64,000 nt of DNA from JBCCQH01 sp039024435. GTDB taxonomy: Bacteria > Bacteroidota > Bacteroidia > J057 > JADKCL01. Location: NCBI GenBank assembly GCA_039024435.1, contig JBCCQH010000016.1, positions 1 through 64,000 of the forward strand, written 5' to 3'. The translations under genes were made by a program, and so were the position numbers. The notes beneath the pieces were generated by a model. That model saw only the letters and a program-made list of their open reading frames with translations. It searched no databases and was not told the origin of the DNA. Positions 35,055 through 43,624 of this stretch are shown piece by piece (within the stretch, counting starts at the first letter, position 1; each line of letters starts with the position of its first letter).

Positions 35055-35903
35055 ATGGAAAAGAAGACAATCATTACGGCGGCGTTGACCGGGGTACTGG
35101 CAAATCGGAGCCAGTGTCCTCATATCCCGTATACGCCGGAAGAAATCGCGGAGGAAGGACGCCGGGCGGTGGAAGCAGGGGCGAGCATCTTGCACATTCA
35201 CGCCCGGCAGGACGATGGCCGTCCCGCCTACGACGTGGAAACGTACCGCCGCATCGATGCCGCGGTGAAGGAGCGGTGCCCCGGAGTCATCATCAACTAT
35301 TCCACCGGAGCGATTGGGATCAGCAATGCGGAGCGGATTCACCACGTGGATGCTTTGCGGCCCGACATGGCGGCCCTCAACATGGGGAGCATGAACTACG
35401 CGATCTATTCGAAGCAGGCCAAGCAATTTTACCACGACTTTGTGTTCCAAAATCCTTTTGGCGACATTCAGTTTTTCCTCGAACGGATGAAAGCCGCGGG
35501 CAGCCGTCCGGAAATGGAAGTATTTGACACGGGCCACATCAACAATGCGATGCCTTTCATCGACATGGGGTTGCTGCCCAAGCCGTACACCTTCAGTTTT
35601 GTGATGGGCGTGCTGGGGGGCATTCCGGCGACGACGGAAAACCTGTTGCACCAGGCAAAGTCGGTGCCGGCCGGGGCGCATTGGCAGGTGATCGGAATCG
35701 GGCGCAAGCAGTGGGCCCTGGCCGCGGTCGCCATCACCATCAACGGGCACATCCGGGTAGGGCTGGAGGACAATTTTTACCTCCCGGAAGGCCCGATGGC
35801 CAAGTCCAACGGCGAGTTGGTGGCGGCTGCCGCCCGCTTGGTCCGGATGCTCGGCCGCGAACCGGCCACGATCAAAGAAGCGCGGAAAATAATGCAGTTA
35901 TGA
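35055..35903 (+). CDS. BKACE-family beta-keto acid cleavage enzyme (DUF849/Kce-like)
   Basis: A 282-residue TIM-barrel enzyme of the 3-keto-5-aminohexanoate cleavage (Kce) family. These zinc enzymes combine a beta-keto acid with acetyl-CoA to give acetoacetate and a new acyl-CoA. The family signature IITAALTGV, IPYTPEEIAEE and AGASILHIHAR is present. The metal ligands should be His47, His49 and Glu238 (VGLEDN). A TTG three codons upstream is in frame; the ATG at 35055 is chosen because it directly precedes the first strand. In this operon it may cleave a 3-keto or 3-hydroxy-branched intermediate. There is no HMG-CoA lyase in the run. Confidence 0.88.
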   Translation: MEKKTIITAALTGVLANRSQCPHIPYTPEEIAEEGRRAVEAGASILHIHARQDDGRPAYDVETYRRIDAAVKERCPGVIINYSTGAIGISNAERIHHVDALRPDMAALNMGSMNYAIYSKQAKQFYHDFVFQNPFGDIQFFLERMKAAGSRPEMEVFDTGHINNAMPFIDMGLLPKPYTFSFVMGVLGGIPATTENLLHQAKSVPAGAHWQVIGIGRKQWALAAVAITINGHIRVGLEDNFYLPEGPMAKSNGELVAAAARLVRMLGREPATIKEARKIMQL

Positions 35904-35992
35904 AATTTCCAATTCGGCGATTTTCAATTTCCAATTGCTAGCTACGTAAGGGCAGTTCCATTGAAAATTGAGCAATTGATAATTCAAAAGAA
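35904..35992. repeat. AT-rich intergenic repeat inside the operon
   Basis: This 89-nt spacer contains AATTTCCAATT twice in a row, including CAATTTCCAATT (35925-35936), which recurs exactly at 41906-41917. It also holds CCATTGAAAATTG (35958-35970), which recurs at 12772-12784. It contrasts sharply with the GC-rich genes either side and seems to be a dispersed repeat unit. Confidence 0.5.
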
Positions 35993-36766
35993 ATGTTTAG
36001 AGCAAATTTATTTCAAGGGCAGGTGGTGCTGGTGACCGGTGGGGGGAGCGGAATTGGGTACGCGATTGCCCGGCGGTTCCTGGAATTGGGCGCGCGGGTG
36101 TTCATCGCTTCCCGCAAGGAGGAACGCTTGCAAAATGCGGTCGGGGAGCTGTCCGCCCACGGCGAGTGCGCCTATTTTGTCTGTGACATCCGCAACAACG
36201 ACGCCATCCGGGCCCTGGCCGAGGGCATCCGGCAGCAGGCGGGGCGGTTGGACGTACTGGTGAACAATGCCGGGGGCCAATTCCCCATCGCGGCGGAGCA
36301 CCTGACCGAAAACGGCTGGAACACGGTGATCAACAACAACCTCAACGGGACCTGGCACGTGACCCAGACCCTCGCCAAAGCGTTTTTCATTCCCCAGCAA
36401 TCCGGCAACATCGTCAACATCATCGCCAATATCTACCGGGGCTTCCCGGGCATGGTCCACACCGGAGCCGCCCGCGGGGGCGTCGACAACTTCACCAAGA
36501 CCCTCGCCGTGGAGTGGAGCAAGTACCAGATCCGCCTCAATGCGGTCGCGCCCGGCATCATCAAATCATCGGGCCTCAAGCAGTATCCGCCGGAGTTGAT
36601 GGAAGGACTCACAGAAAAAATCCCCCTGCGCCGCCTAGGGGAAGTCGACGAAGTGGCCTGGCTGGTCCTGTTTTTGGCCAGTCCCATGGCGGGCTTCCTC
36701 ACCGGGGAAACCATCTACCTGGATGGTGGACAGCGCCTTTGGGGCGATGTATTTACCTTTTTCTAA
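35993..36766 (+). CDS. SDR-family oxidoreductase, dienoyl/enoyl-CoA reductase-like
   Basis: A 257-residue short-chain dehydrogenase. It has the cofactor motif TGGGSGIG (about 15-22) and NNAGG. In place of the usual YxxxK it reads MVHTGAARGGVDNFTK, and a tyrosine stands earlier (ANIYRG). This is the pattern of peroxisomal 2,4-dienoyl-CoA reductases and trans-2-enoyl-CoA reductases, which also keep the LAVEW sequence seen here. It is therefore likely to reduce an unsaturated CoA thioester with NADPH. The next gene starts 18 nt later. Confidence 0.82.
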   Translation: MFRANLFQGQVVLVTGGGSGIGYAIARRFLELGARVFIASRKEERLQNAVGELSAHGECAYFVCDIRNNDAIRALAEGIRQQAGRLDVLVNNAGGQFPIAAEHLTENGWNTVINNNLNGTWHVTQTLAKAFFIPQQSGNIVNIIANIYRGFPGMVHTGAARGGVDNFTKTLAVEWSKYQIRLNAVAPGIIKSSGLKQYPPELMEGLTEKIPLRRLGEVDEVAWLVLFLASPMAGFLTGETIYLDGGQRLWGDVFTFF

Positions 36767-36784
36767 ACTGATTCGATCCGGCCC

Positions 36785-38449
36785 ATGTCCGAGCTGCAAC
36801 CCATCCTGTCCTACTTTTACCACTGGGAATCCACCACCCCGGAGGCGCCATTTCTTTATCAGCCCCAGGGCAAAGAATGGTTCACCCTGACCTACCGCCA
36901 GGCCGGGGAGGAAGTGCGGCAAATTGCGGCGGCCCTGCAAGCCCGGGGCTTGGCCCCCGGCACCCACGTGGGGATCATCTCGAAGAATTGCTACCACTGG
37001 ATCCTCGCCGATCTGGCGATCACAATGGCGGGCTACGTTTCGGTGCCGTTTTTCCCAAATCTGGCCCCCCGGCAACTGGCCGAGGTGATCCGGCTGAGTG
37101 ATATCCGTCTGCTCTTTGCGGGAAAATTGGAGACATGGCACCCTGAGGCGATTCCGGAAGCGGTCGAAATCGTGTCCTTTCCGCATTATCCAGGAAATGT
37201 CCGCATCGCCGAAGGCACGGCCTGGGAAGAATTGCGGGCGCGCCATCCGGCGCTGCGGGGCAATCCTTTGCCGGACCTGGACGATCTTTGGACGGTGCTG
37301 TTTACCTCAGGCACGACCGGCACCCCCAAAGGCGTGATGCTGGCCCACCGGGCGGCGGCGGTCATCCTCGCCAATGAACAAGAAAACCACGACCTGGGCA
37401 TTTTTCGGCTGCCGGAGCACCGCTTTTTTTCGTTTTTGCCGCTGAACCACGTGGCGGAACGGATCTCGGTGGAGACGGCCTGTCTGCTCACTGGCGGTAC
37501 GATTTCGTTTGGGGAATCGATTGCTACGTTTGGCCAAAATCTGCGCGATACCCAGCCGACCTTCTTCTTTGCGGTGCCGCGGATTTGGAGCAAGTTCCAG
37601 GGCGCGGTGCTGGCCAAGTTGCCCCCGCGCCGCCTGGCGACCTTGCTGCGGATTCCGCTGTTGGGTCCGGCCCTGAAGAAGCGCCTGCGTTCGGCCATGG
37701 GACTCTCCCGCGCGGGGGTGATCCTGACCGGCGCGGCGCCCACGCCCGAAAATTTGAAGCAGTGGTACCTGGGCCTCGGACTGTACTTGCGGGAGGTCTA
37801 CGGCATGACGGAAACCAGCGGGGCGGTGACCGTGATGCCCTGGGAGGAACTGCGGCCCGGGTCGGTGGGCAAGCCGCTCAGTGGGGTGGAGGTGCGGATC
37901 GACCCGGAAAACGACGAGCTGTGCGTGCGCCTGCCCTGGCGGATGGAGGGCTATTACCAAGATCCTGAACTCACCGCGCGGGTGCTGCGAGATGGTTGGC
38001 TTCACACCGGGGACAAGGCCCGGGTGGACGAAGACGGCTTTGTGTACATTATCGGGCGGGTCAAAGACAGCTTCAAAACCGCCAAAGGCAAGTACGTCGC
38101 CCCCGCCCCCATCGAAGAAGGGATGGCGAGCAATGACCTGGTCGACCAGGTCTGCGTGGTCGGCTCGGGATTGGCCCAGCCCCTCGCCCTGGTCGTGCTT
38201 TCGGAATACGGGCGGACCCAGGACCGGACGGCGGTGGAAGGCCTCCTCGCCGGGACACTGGGCGAGGTGAACCGGGAACTTCCGGCTTATGCCCGCTTGT
38301 CGACCTTGGTGCTGTTTACCGAGGAGTGGACAGTCGAAAATGAAATGCTCACGCCCACGTTGAAGATCCGCCGATCCCGGGTCGATGAACGCTTCGGATC
38401 GCACTATGGCGAATGGTTCAATCGGAAGGAGGATTTGGTATGGGCCTGA
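36785..38449 (+). CDS. Long-chain acyl-CoA synthetase (AMP-binding enzyme)
   Basis: A 554-residue adenylate-forming ligase. The P-loop TSGTTGTPKGV begins at residue 174. YGMTETSG (about 339-346) and HTGDKARVDEDGFVYIIGRVKDSFKTAKGKYV (about 404-435) follow, as in long-chain fatty-acid CoA ligases. It activates the carboxylate substrate at the start of the pathway as an AMP ester and then as a CoA thioester. Its stop codon overlaps the start of the aldehyde dehydrogenase gene by 10 nt. Confidence 0.9.
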   Translation: MSELQPILSYFYHWESTTPEAPFLYQPQGKEWFTLTYRQAGEEVRQIAAALQARGLAPGTHVGIISKNCYHWILADLAITMAGYVSVPFFPNLAPRQLAEVIRLSDIRLLFAGKLETWHPEAIPEAVEIVSFPHYPGNVRIAEGTAWEELRARHPALRGNPLPDLDDLWTVLFTSGTTGTPKGVMLAHRAAAVILANEQENHDLGIFRLPEHRFFSFLPLNHVAERISVETACLLTGGTISFGESIATFGQNLRDTQPTFFFAVPRIWSKFQGAVLAKLPPRRLATLLRIPLLGPALKKRLRSAMGLSRAGVILTGAAPTPENLKQWYLGLGLYLREVYGMTETSGAVTVMPWEELRPGSVGKPLSGVEVRIDPENDELCVRLPWRMEGYYQDPELTARVLRDGWLHTGDKARVDEDGFVYIIGRVKDSFKTAKGKYVAPAPIEEGMASNDLVDQVCVVGSGLAQPLALVVLSEYGRTQDRTAVEGLLAGTLGEVNRELPAYARLSTLVLFTEEWTVENEMLTPTLKIRRSRVDERFGSHYGEWFNRKEDLVWA

Positions 38450-39858
38450 CGGCAAATGAAATCTCGGCGCTCTTTGCGGCGCAGCGGGCGGCGGCGCCCG
38501 AACTGCGCGCGCGCAAAGCGCGGCAACGGTGGCGCAAAATCAAGGCGATCCGCAATCGCTTGCTGGACCGGACTTGGGAAAAGCGGATCTGCGATGCGCT
38601 GCACGCTGACTTGGGCAAGCATCCGGCGGAGGTGATCGCCACCGAAATCGGTCCCGTGCTGATGGCGATCAAGCACATCCAGCACCACCTCCGGGATTGG
38701 ATGCGGCCGCGCCACGTACCGGCACCGCTGAACCTGAGCGGACTGCGCCACCGGCTGGTCCATCAGCCCAAGGGAAACTGCCTCATCTTGTCGCCCTGGA
38801 ACTATCCGCTGCAATTGACCCTGAATCCGCTGGTCCACGCGATTGCGGCGGGCAATCCGGTACTGCTCAAGCCTTCGGAGGTATCGGCCCACACCACACA
38901 GGTGCTCGACGAGCTGCTGTCCGGCATTTTCCCGAAATCGGAAGTGGCGGTCGTACCGGGAGCGGTTGAGACGGCCACGGCGCTGTTGGAATTGCCCTTT
39001 CACCACATCTACTTCACGGGCAGTCCGCAGGTGGGGCGGATCGTGATGCAGGCGGCGGTGCGGCATTTGGCGTCGGTGACGCTGGAACTCGGTGGGAAAT
39101 CACCGGCGATTGTCGACGACAGTGTGAATCTGCGCCGGGTCGCGAAGCAAACCGCCTGGGCCAAAACCATCAATGCGGGCCAGACCTGCATTGCGCCGGA
39201 TTACCTGCTGTTGCCGGAAAAGCGCTTGGCGGACTTTGTGGAGTACTTTGCGGCGGGGGTGCGGGAGCTCTTCGATCCGGAGGGGCGCGGCGTCCGGGCC
39301 TCATCGGATTACGGCCGGATCATCAACGAAAGGCACGCCCGGCGCATCCAGGGCCTGCTTGAGGATGCCCGGAAAAAAGGAGCCACCGTGCATCCTACGG
39401 GGCAATCTGAGGTGGAAGCGCGCTTCATCGCGCCGACTTTGGTGACTGGGGTCACCGAAGACATGGCGATTCTGCACGAAGAGATTTTCGGACCGGTGCT
39501 GCCGGTGGTGACCTACCGGAAACTGGCAGAAGTGCCGGCAATTTTGGCCCGGCGCCCGCACCCGCTGTCGTTTTACATCATGAGTCAAAAGCGCAAGCAC
39601 ATCGATTACTTGCTGGAACATTCATCGGCGGGGAGCACAGTCATCAATGAATACATGGTCGGCTCTCTGAATCCGAATTTGCCCTTCGGCGGAATCAATG
39701 AAAGTGGCATCGGCAAGGCGAATGGCTACCACAGCTTCGCCGAGTTTTCGAATGCGCGGGGCGTCGTGGAGCGCACCTGGGGGACATTTCGGTTTCTTTA
39801 TCCCCCTTTTGGCCCCAAGACGGCGGGAATCGTGCGCTTTTTGTACCGATATTTATAA
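38440..39858 (+). CDS. Aldehyde dehydrogenase family protein
   Basis: A 472-residue NAD(P)-dependent aldehyde dehydrogenase of the class 3/fatty-aldehyde type. Motifs are SPWNYPLQL, KPSEVSAHT, TGSPQVGRIV, the general base Glu216 in LELGGKSP, the catalytic Cys250 in NAGQTCIAPDY, and EEIFGPVLPV. Length is usual for this class. It overlaps the ligase gene by 10 nt; the ATG at 38440 is preferred over an earlier one at 38413. It would oxidise an aldehyde (for example from an alcohol precursor) to the acid used by the ligase. Confidence 0.9.
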   Translation: MGLTANEISALFAAQRAAAPELRARKARQRWRKIKAIRNRLLDRTWEKRICDALHADLGKHPAEVIATEIGPVLMAIKHIQHHLRDWMRPRHVPAPLNLSGLRHRLVHQPKGNCLILSPWNYPLQLTLNPLVHAIAAGNPVLLKPSEVSAHTTQVLDELLSGIFPKSEVAVVPGAVETATALLELPFHHIYFTGSPQVGRIVMQAAVRHLASVTLELGGKSPAIVDDSVNLRRVAKQTAWAKTINAGQTCIAPDYLLLPEKRLADFVEYFAAGVRELFDPEGRGVRASSDYGRIINERHARRIQGLLEDARKKGATVHPTGQSEVEARFIAPTLVTGVTEDMAILHEEIFGPVLPVVTYRKLAEVPAILARRPHPLSFYIMSQKRKHIDYLLEHSSAGSTVINEYMVGSLNPNLPFGGINESGIGKANGYHSFAEFSNARGVVERTWGTFRFLYPPFGPKTAGIVRFLYRYL

Positions 39859-39878
39859 ACCAAGAAAGCACCAATCAC

Positions 39879-40700
39879 ATGGCAATACTCAAAGGCAAAA
39901 CAGTTTTTATCTCGGGGGCCTCACGGGGCATCGGGAAGGCAATCGGAATGCGGCTGGCCCGCGAAGGGAGCAACATCGTCATTGCGGCCAAAACCGATAC
40001 GCCCCACCCCAAACTGCCGGGGACGATTCACTCGGCAGCGGAAGAGATGGCCGCCGCCGGTGCGCAAACACTGGCCGTCGTGATGGACATTCGCCAGGAA
40101 GAAATGGTCACCGCTGCGGTAGAGCAAGCGGTCGCGCGTTTCGGCGGGATCGATATTTTGATCAACAATGCTTCTGCGATTAGCCTCACGGGCACGCTGG
40201 CGACGTCGATGAAGCGCTACGATCTCATGCACCAGGTGAATGTCCGCGGGACGTACATGCTTTCGCAGAAATGTCTGCCGCACTTGCAAAAAAGTGAGCA
40301 CGCGCATATCCTGAACTTGTCGCCGCCCTTAAACATGGAGGCGCGCTGGTTTCAGAACCACGTGGCCTACACCATGACCAAGTTTGGCATGAGCATGTGT
40401 GTCTTGGGCATGGCGGCGGAGTTTGCCGGGCAGGGAATCTCCGTCAATGCCCTGTGGCCTAAGACGACGATTGCCACCGCGGCGGTGGCGCATCTGCCCG
40501 GAGGTGAGGAATTGATGCAGTGCAGCCGCACTACCGAAATCATGGGGGACGCGGCGTTTGAAATCGTGCGGGCGACGCCGGGGACGCACACCGGGCAGTT
40601 CTTTGTGGATGAAGCGGTGCTGCGGGCCGCGGGCATGACCGATTTTTCCCATTATGCGGTCAATCCCGAAAAAGAGCTTTTCCCCGATTTTTTCCTTTAA
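39879..40700 (+). CDS. SDR-family oxidoreductase, HSDL2-like
   Basis: A 273-residue short-chain dehydrogenase. It has SGASRGIG (about 11-18), NNASA, SPPLNMEARWFQNHVAYTMTKFGMSM with an intact YxxxK (YTMTK), and a C-terminal extension. The sequence KTDTPHPKLPGTIHSAAEEM after the first fold unit is characteristic of HSDL2 (hydroxysteroid dehydrogenase-like 2) proteins. In eukaryotes HSDL2 carries an SCP2 domain. Here no SCP2 domain is attached, but one is fused to the acyl-CoA dehydrogenase two genes downstream. The role is probably 3-hydroxyacyl-CoA or alcohol oxidation in the same pathway. The gene begins 20 nt after the aldehyde dehydrogenase. Confidence 0.85.
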   Translation: MAILKGKTVFISGASRGIGKAIGMRLAREGSNIVIAAKTDTPHPKLPGTIHSAAEEMAAAGAQTLAVVMDIRQEEMVTAAVEQAVARFGGIDILINNASAISLTGTLATSMKRYDLMHQVNVRGTYMLSQKCLPHLQKSEHAHILNLSPPLNMEARWFQNHVAYTMTKFGMSMCVLGMAAEFAGQGISVNALWPKTTIATAAVAHLPGGEELMQCSRTTEIMGDAAFEIVRATPGTHTGQFFVDEAVLRAAGMTDFSHYAVNPEKELFPDFFL

Positions 40701-40710
40701 TCCTGCAACT

Positions 40711-41862
40711 GTGGAATATTATTTCAACGAAGACCACCAACTTTTCCGCCAGAGCATGCGGGAATTTTTGCACCGGGAGGTGGCGCCGCACCTGGACGAT
40801 TGGGAGGCGGCGGGTGAGGTTCCCAAGTCCGTTTTCCGGAAGATGGGGGAGATGGGCTATTTTGGCCTGGCCTTACCGGAGCAGTTCGGCGGTTCCGAAG
40901 CGGATTTCTTTTTCTCGGTGATTTTCTTCGAGGAGTTGGAGCGGATCAATAGCGGTGGTTTTGCCGCTGCCATGGGTGCGCACGCTTACCTGGCGCTGCC
41001 CCACATCGAAACTGAAGGGAGTGAGGCCCTCAAGGAAAAGTACCTCCGGAAGGGAATTTCCGGGGAGATGGTGGGTTGCCTGGCGATTTCGGAGCCTTCG
41101 GGCGGATCGGATGTAGCGGAGATGCGCACCCGGGCCGAGCGGGCGGGTGACGAATGGGTGATCAATGGCGAAAAGATTTTTATCACCAATGGTGTGAACA
41201 GCGACTTCATTGTCCTGGCGGCAAAAACGGCGCCGGACAAGGGCGCGCACGGCATCAGCCTGTTTGTGGTGGACCGGGAGACACCCGGGGTATCTGCGAT
41301 CGTGCTGAAAAAGCTGGGCTGGCACGCCTCGGATACCGGGCAGCTTGCATTTGACAATGTGCGTGTCCCAGCGGGGAACTTACTGGGCATGGAAAATGCC
41401 GGTTTCATGTATATCATGCAGCGCTTTGCGTTGGAGCGGCTGGTGGTGGCAATTGGCGCGGTGGCGATGGCGGACCACGCATTGGAGGTGACCTTGCGTT
41501 ACATGCAGGATCGGCAAGCGTTTGGCCGTCCGATCAATAAATTTCAGGTTTTGCGCCACGAGATCGCCCAGATGGCGAGTGAGATCGAGGCCCAGCGGGC
41601 CTACGTTTACTACTTGTGTCGCTGCTACCAGGACGGCCACAACGTCGTCAAGGAAGCGGCCATGTCCAAGATGCTGACCACCGATCTCTGCGACAAGGTT
41701 GTCTACAATTGCTTGCAGTACCACGGGGGCTACGGCTACATGGAGGACTATCCTTTGGCCCGAATGTTCCGCGACAGTCGCCTCGGTCCGATTGGTGGCG
41801 GCACAAACGAAATCATGCGCGAGATCATCGCCAAAATGACCATTGAAAAAACCATTTACTGA
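40711..41862 (+). CDS. Acyl-CoA dehydrogenase (IVD/LCAD-type active site)
   Basis: A 383-residue flavin acyl-CoA dehydrogenase. Family motifs are AISEPSGGSDVAEM, GEKIFITNG, KFQVLRHEIAQM and YGYMEDYPLARMFRDSR. The catalytic base is likely Glu242 in FALERLV, the position used by isovaleryl-CoA and long-chain dehydrogenases. The more common position shortly before GTNEI is glycine. The start is a GTG at 40711, 10 nt after the SDR stop, giving MEYYFNEDH, which matches its paralogue's MYYFKEEH. An upstream in-frame ATG lies inside the previous gene. Confidence 0.88.
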   Translation: MEYYFNEDHQLFRQSMREFLHREVAPHLDDWEAAGEVPKSVFRKMGEMGYFGLALPEQFGGSEADFFFSVIFFEELERINSGGFAAAMGAHAYLALPHIETEGSEALKEKYLRKGISGEMVGCLAISEPSGGSDVAEMRTRAERAGDEWVINGEKIFITNGVNSDFIVLAAKTAPDKGAHGISLFVVDRETPGVSAIVLKKLGWHASDTGQLAFDNVRVPAGNLLGMENAGFMYIMQRFALERLVVAIGAVAMADHALEVTLRYMQDRQAFGRPINKFQVLRHEIAQMASEIEAQRAYVYYLCRCYQDGHNVVKEAAMSKMLTTDLCDKVVYNCLQYHGGYGYMEDYPLARMFRDSRLGPIGGGTNEIMREIIAKMTIEKTIY

Positions 41863-41972
41863 AGAAAGAATTGCCAATTGGTCGATTTCCGATTGGCGCT
41901 TCGCCCAATTTCCAATTTTTCTCCCTGGTCTTCGGCTTCACGGTAACCTACTTCATCAGAAATCCCAAAACA
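41863..41972. repeat. AT-rich intergenic repeat between the two dehydrogenase genes
   Basis: The 110-nt spacer holds ATTGCCAATTGGTCGATTTCCG and CAATTTCCAATT (41906-41917), related to the spacer at 35904-35992. A small TTGGCG-CTT-CGCCCAA hairpin lies between them. It interrupts an otherwise tightly packed run of genes. Confidence 0.45.
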
Positions 41973-43553
41973 ATGTATTATTTCAAGGAAGAACACAACA
42001 TATTTCGACAGGGACTGAAGGCATTTTTGCAGAAGGAGGTCATCCCAAACGTGGATGAGTGGGAGGAGGCCGGCCGGATCCCCAAGGACTTGTGGAAGAA
42101 GTTTGGGGATATGGGCTATTTGGGGCTCAATTTTCCTGAAGAATACGGCGGTTCCGAGGCCGATTTCTGGTACACGGTGGTGTTCATGGAAGAAATCTGG
42201 AAGTGCTACTCCGGAGGCTTCGCGATTACGCCCTCGGTGATTTCTTACATGGCCGCGCCTTACATCGCGAAGTTTGGCTCGGAGGCATTGCAGGAAAAGT
42301 ATCTCCGCAAAACCATCGCGGGCGAACTCGTGTGCTCGATTGCGATCAGTGAGCCGGGAGCGGGCTCCGATGTGGGCAATATCCGCACCAAGGCCATCCG
42401 CGACGGGGAGCACTACGTCGTCAATGGCGCGAAAACCTTCATCACCAATGGCGTCTACGGTGACTACCTCATCACCGTCGTCAAAACGAGTCCCGAGCAA
42501 GGGGTAAACGGCATCAGCTTGCTGGTGATCGACCGGCAGGCAGAAGGGGTCTCGGCGCGGAAGCTCAAGAAGCTGGGCTGGCACGCCTCCGATACGGCGG
42601 AACTCAACTTCGACAATGTCCGGGTGCCGGTGAGCAACCTGATCGGAGAGGAGGGACAAGGCTTTTATTATTTGATGGGCGGGCTGCAACTGGAACGCCT
42701 CGTCGGGGCGGTCGGAGCGGTGGCCGGGGCGGAACAGGCCCTCGAATACGCGATGCAGTACATGTCGGAGCGGGAAGCCTTTGGCCGGCCGATCAACAAA
42801 TTTCAGGTTTTGCGCCACCGGGTGGCCCAGATGACCGCCGAAATCGAGTCGACGAAGTACTTCATTTACCACTGTTGCCGCCTCCACAATGACGGCAAGT
42901 ACGCGGTCAAGGAATGCTCCATGGCCAAGTTGCTCTCCACTGAGCTGAGTGACCGGGTAGTGACGAATTGCCTCCAGGTTTTCGGCGGTTACGGCTACAT
43001 GGAGGAATACAAAATCGCCCGGATGTTCCGCGACTCGCGGGTGGGGACCATCGGGGCGGGCACCTCGGAGATCATGCGGGAGATCATCGCCAAAATGGTC
43101 ATCGACGACAAGAACTACCGCTCCGCGTCCAATGGAGCGCCGCCGGCCGCGGTGCGGGCCGCCGTCCCGGTCGGGGCCACGCCCTCCACCCCCTCGGCGG
43201 CCCCGGCTCGGAAAGCAGCACCTCAATCAGATTCTCAACCCCAAACGATTAGGGAAATGACACTGGAAAAAATTACCGAATTGGCCGTCGGCAAGGCCGA
43301 CAATGCCAGCCCCCTGGGGCATACTATTCGCTTTGACCTGGAGGGCGACTTTGTCCACCTGGATGGCACCGGCAGTAGCAATGTCGTCAGCAACGAAGGC
43401 AAAGACGCCGAATGCATCGTCACCATCAAAAAAGAGCACTTTTACGGTCTGCTTACCGGAAATATCCAGCCGATGCAAGCCTTTATGGCGGGGATGTTCC
43501 GCGTCTCCGGGGAGATGGGGGTAGCGATGAAGCTGCCGCAGTTGTTCAAATAA
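41973..43553 (+). CDS. Acyl-CoA dehydrogenase fused to a sterol-carrier (SCP2) domain
   Basis: A 526-residue fusion. Residues 1-385 are an acyl-CoA dehydrogenase closely similar to the previous gene (AISEPGAGSDVGNI, GAKTFITNG, KFQVLRHRVAQM, GYGYMEEYKIARMFRDSR), with the likely base Glu241 in LQLERLV and alanine in place of the other possible base (GAGTSEIM). Residues 390-428 are an Ala/Pro/Ser linker. Residues 429-526 are an SCP2 domain (IRFDLEGDFVHLDG; CIVTIKKEHFYGLLTGNIQPMQAFMAG), which binds hydrophobic lipids. The ATG at 41973 was chosen by homology to the paralogue; the frame is open 34 codons further upstream. The fusion suggests a bulky hydrophobic acyl substrate such as an isoprenoid or sterol side chain. 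Confidence 0.88.
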   Translation: MYYFKEEHNIFRQGLKAFLQKEVIPNVDEWEEAGRIPKDLWKKFGDMGYLGLNFPEEYGGSEADFWYTVVFMEEIWKCYSGGFAITPSVISYMAAPYIAKFGSEALQEKYLRKTIAGELVCSIAISEPGAGSDVGNIRTKAIRDGEHYVVNGAKTFITNGVYGDYLITVVKTSPEQGVNGISLLVIDRQAEGVSARKLKKLGWHASDTAELNFDNVRVPVSNLIGEEGQGFYYLMGGLQLERLVGAVGAVAGAEQALEYAMQYMSEREAFGRPINKFQVLRHRVAQMTAEIESTKYFIYHCCRLHNDGKYAVKECSMAKLLSTELSDRVVTNCLQVFGGYGYMEEYKIARMFRDSRVGTIGAGTSEIMREIIAKMVIDDKNYRSASNGAPPAAVRAAVPVGATPSTPSAAPARKAAPQSDSQPQTIREMTLEKITELAVGKADNASPLGHTIRFDLEGDFVHLDGTGSSNVVSNEGKDAECIVTIKKEHFYGLLTGNIQPMQAFMAGMFRVSGEMGVAMKLPQLFK

Positions 43554-43624
43554 GCGAGTGGGTTGACCTGATTTCTTCTGGGAAATTTGCTGAAGCCCGG
43601 TGCCGGGTGCATCCGCGAAATCGC

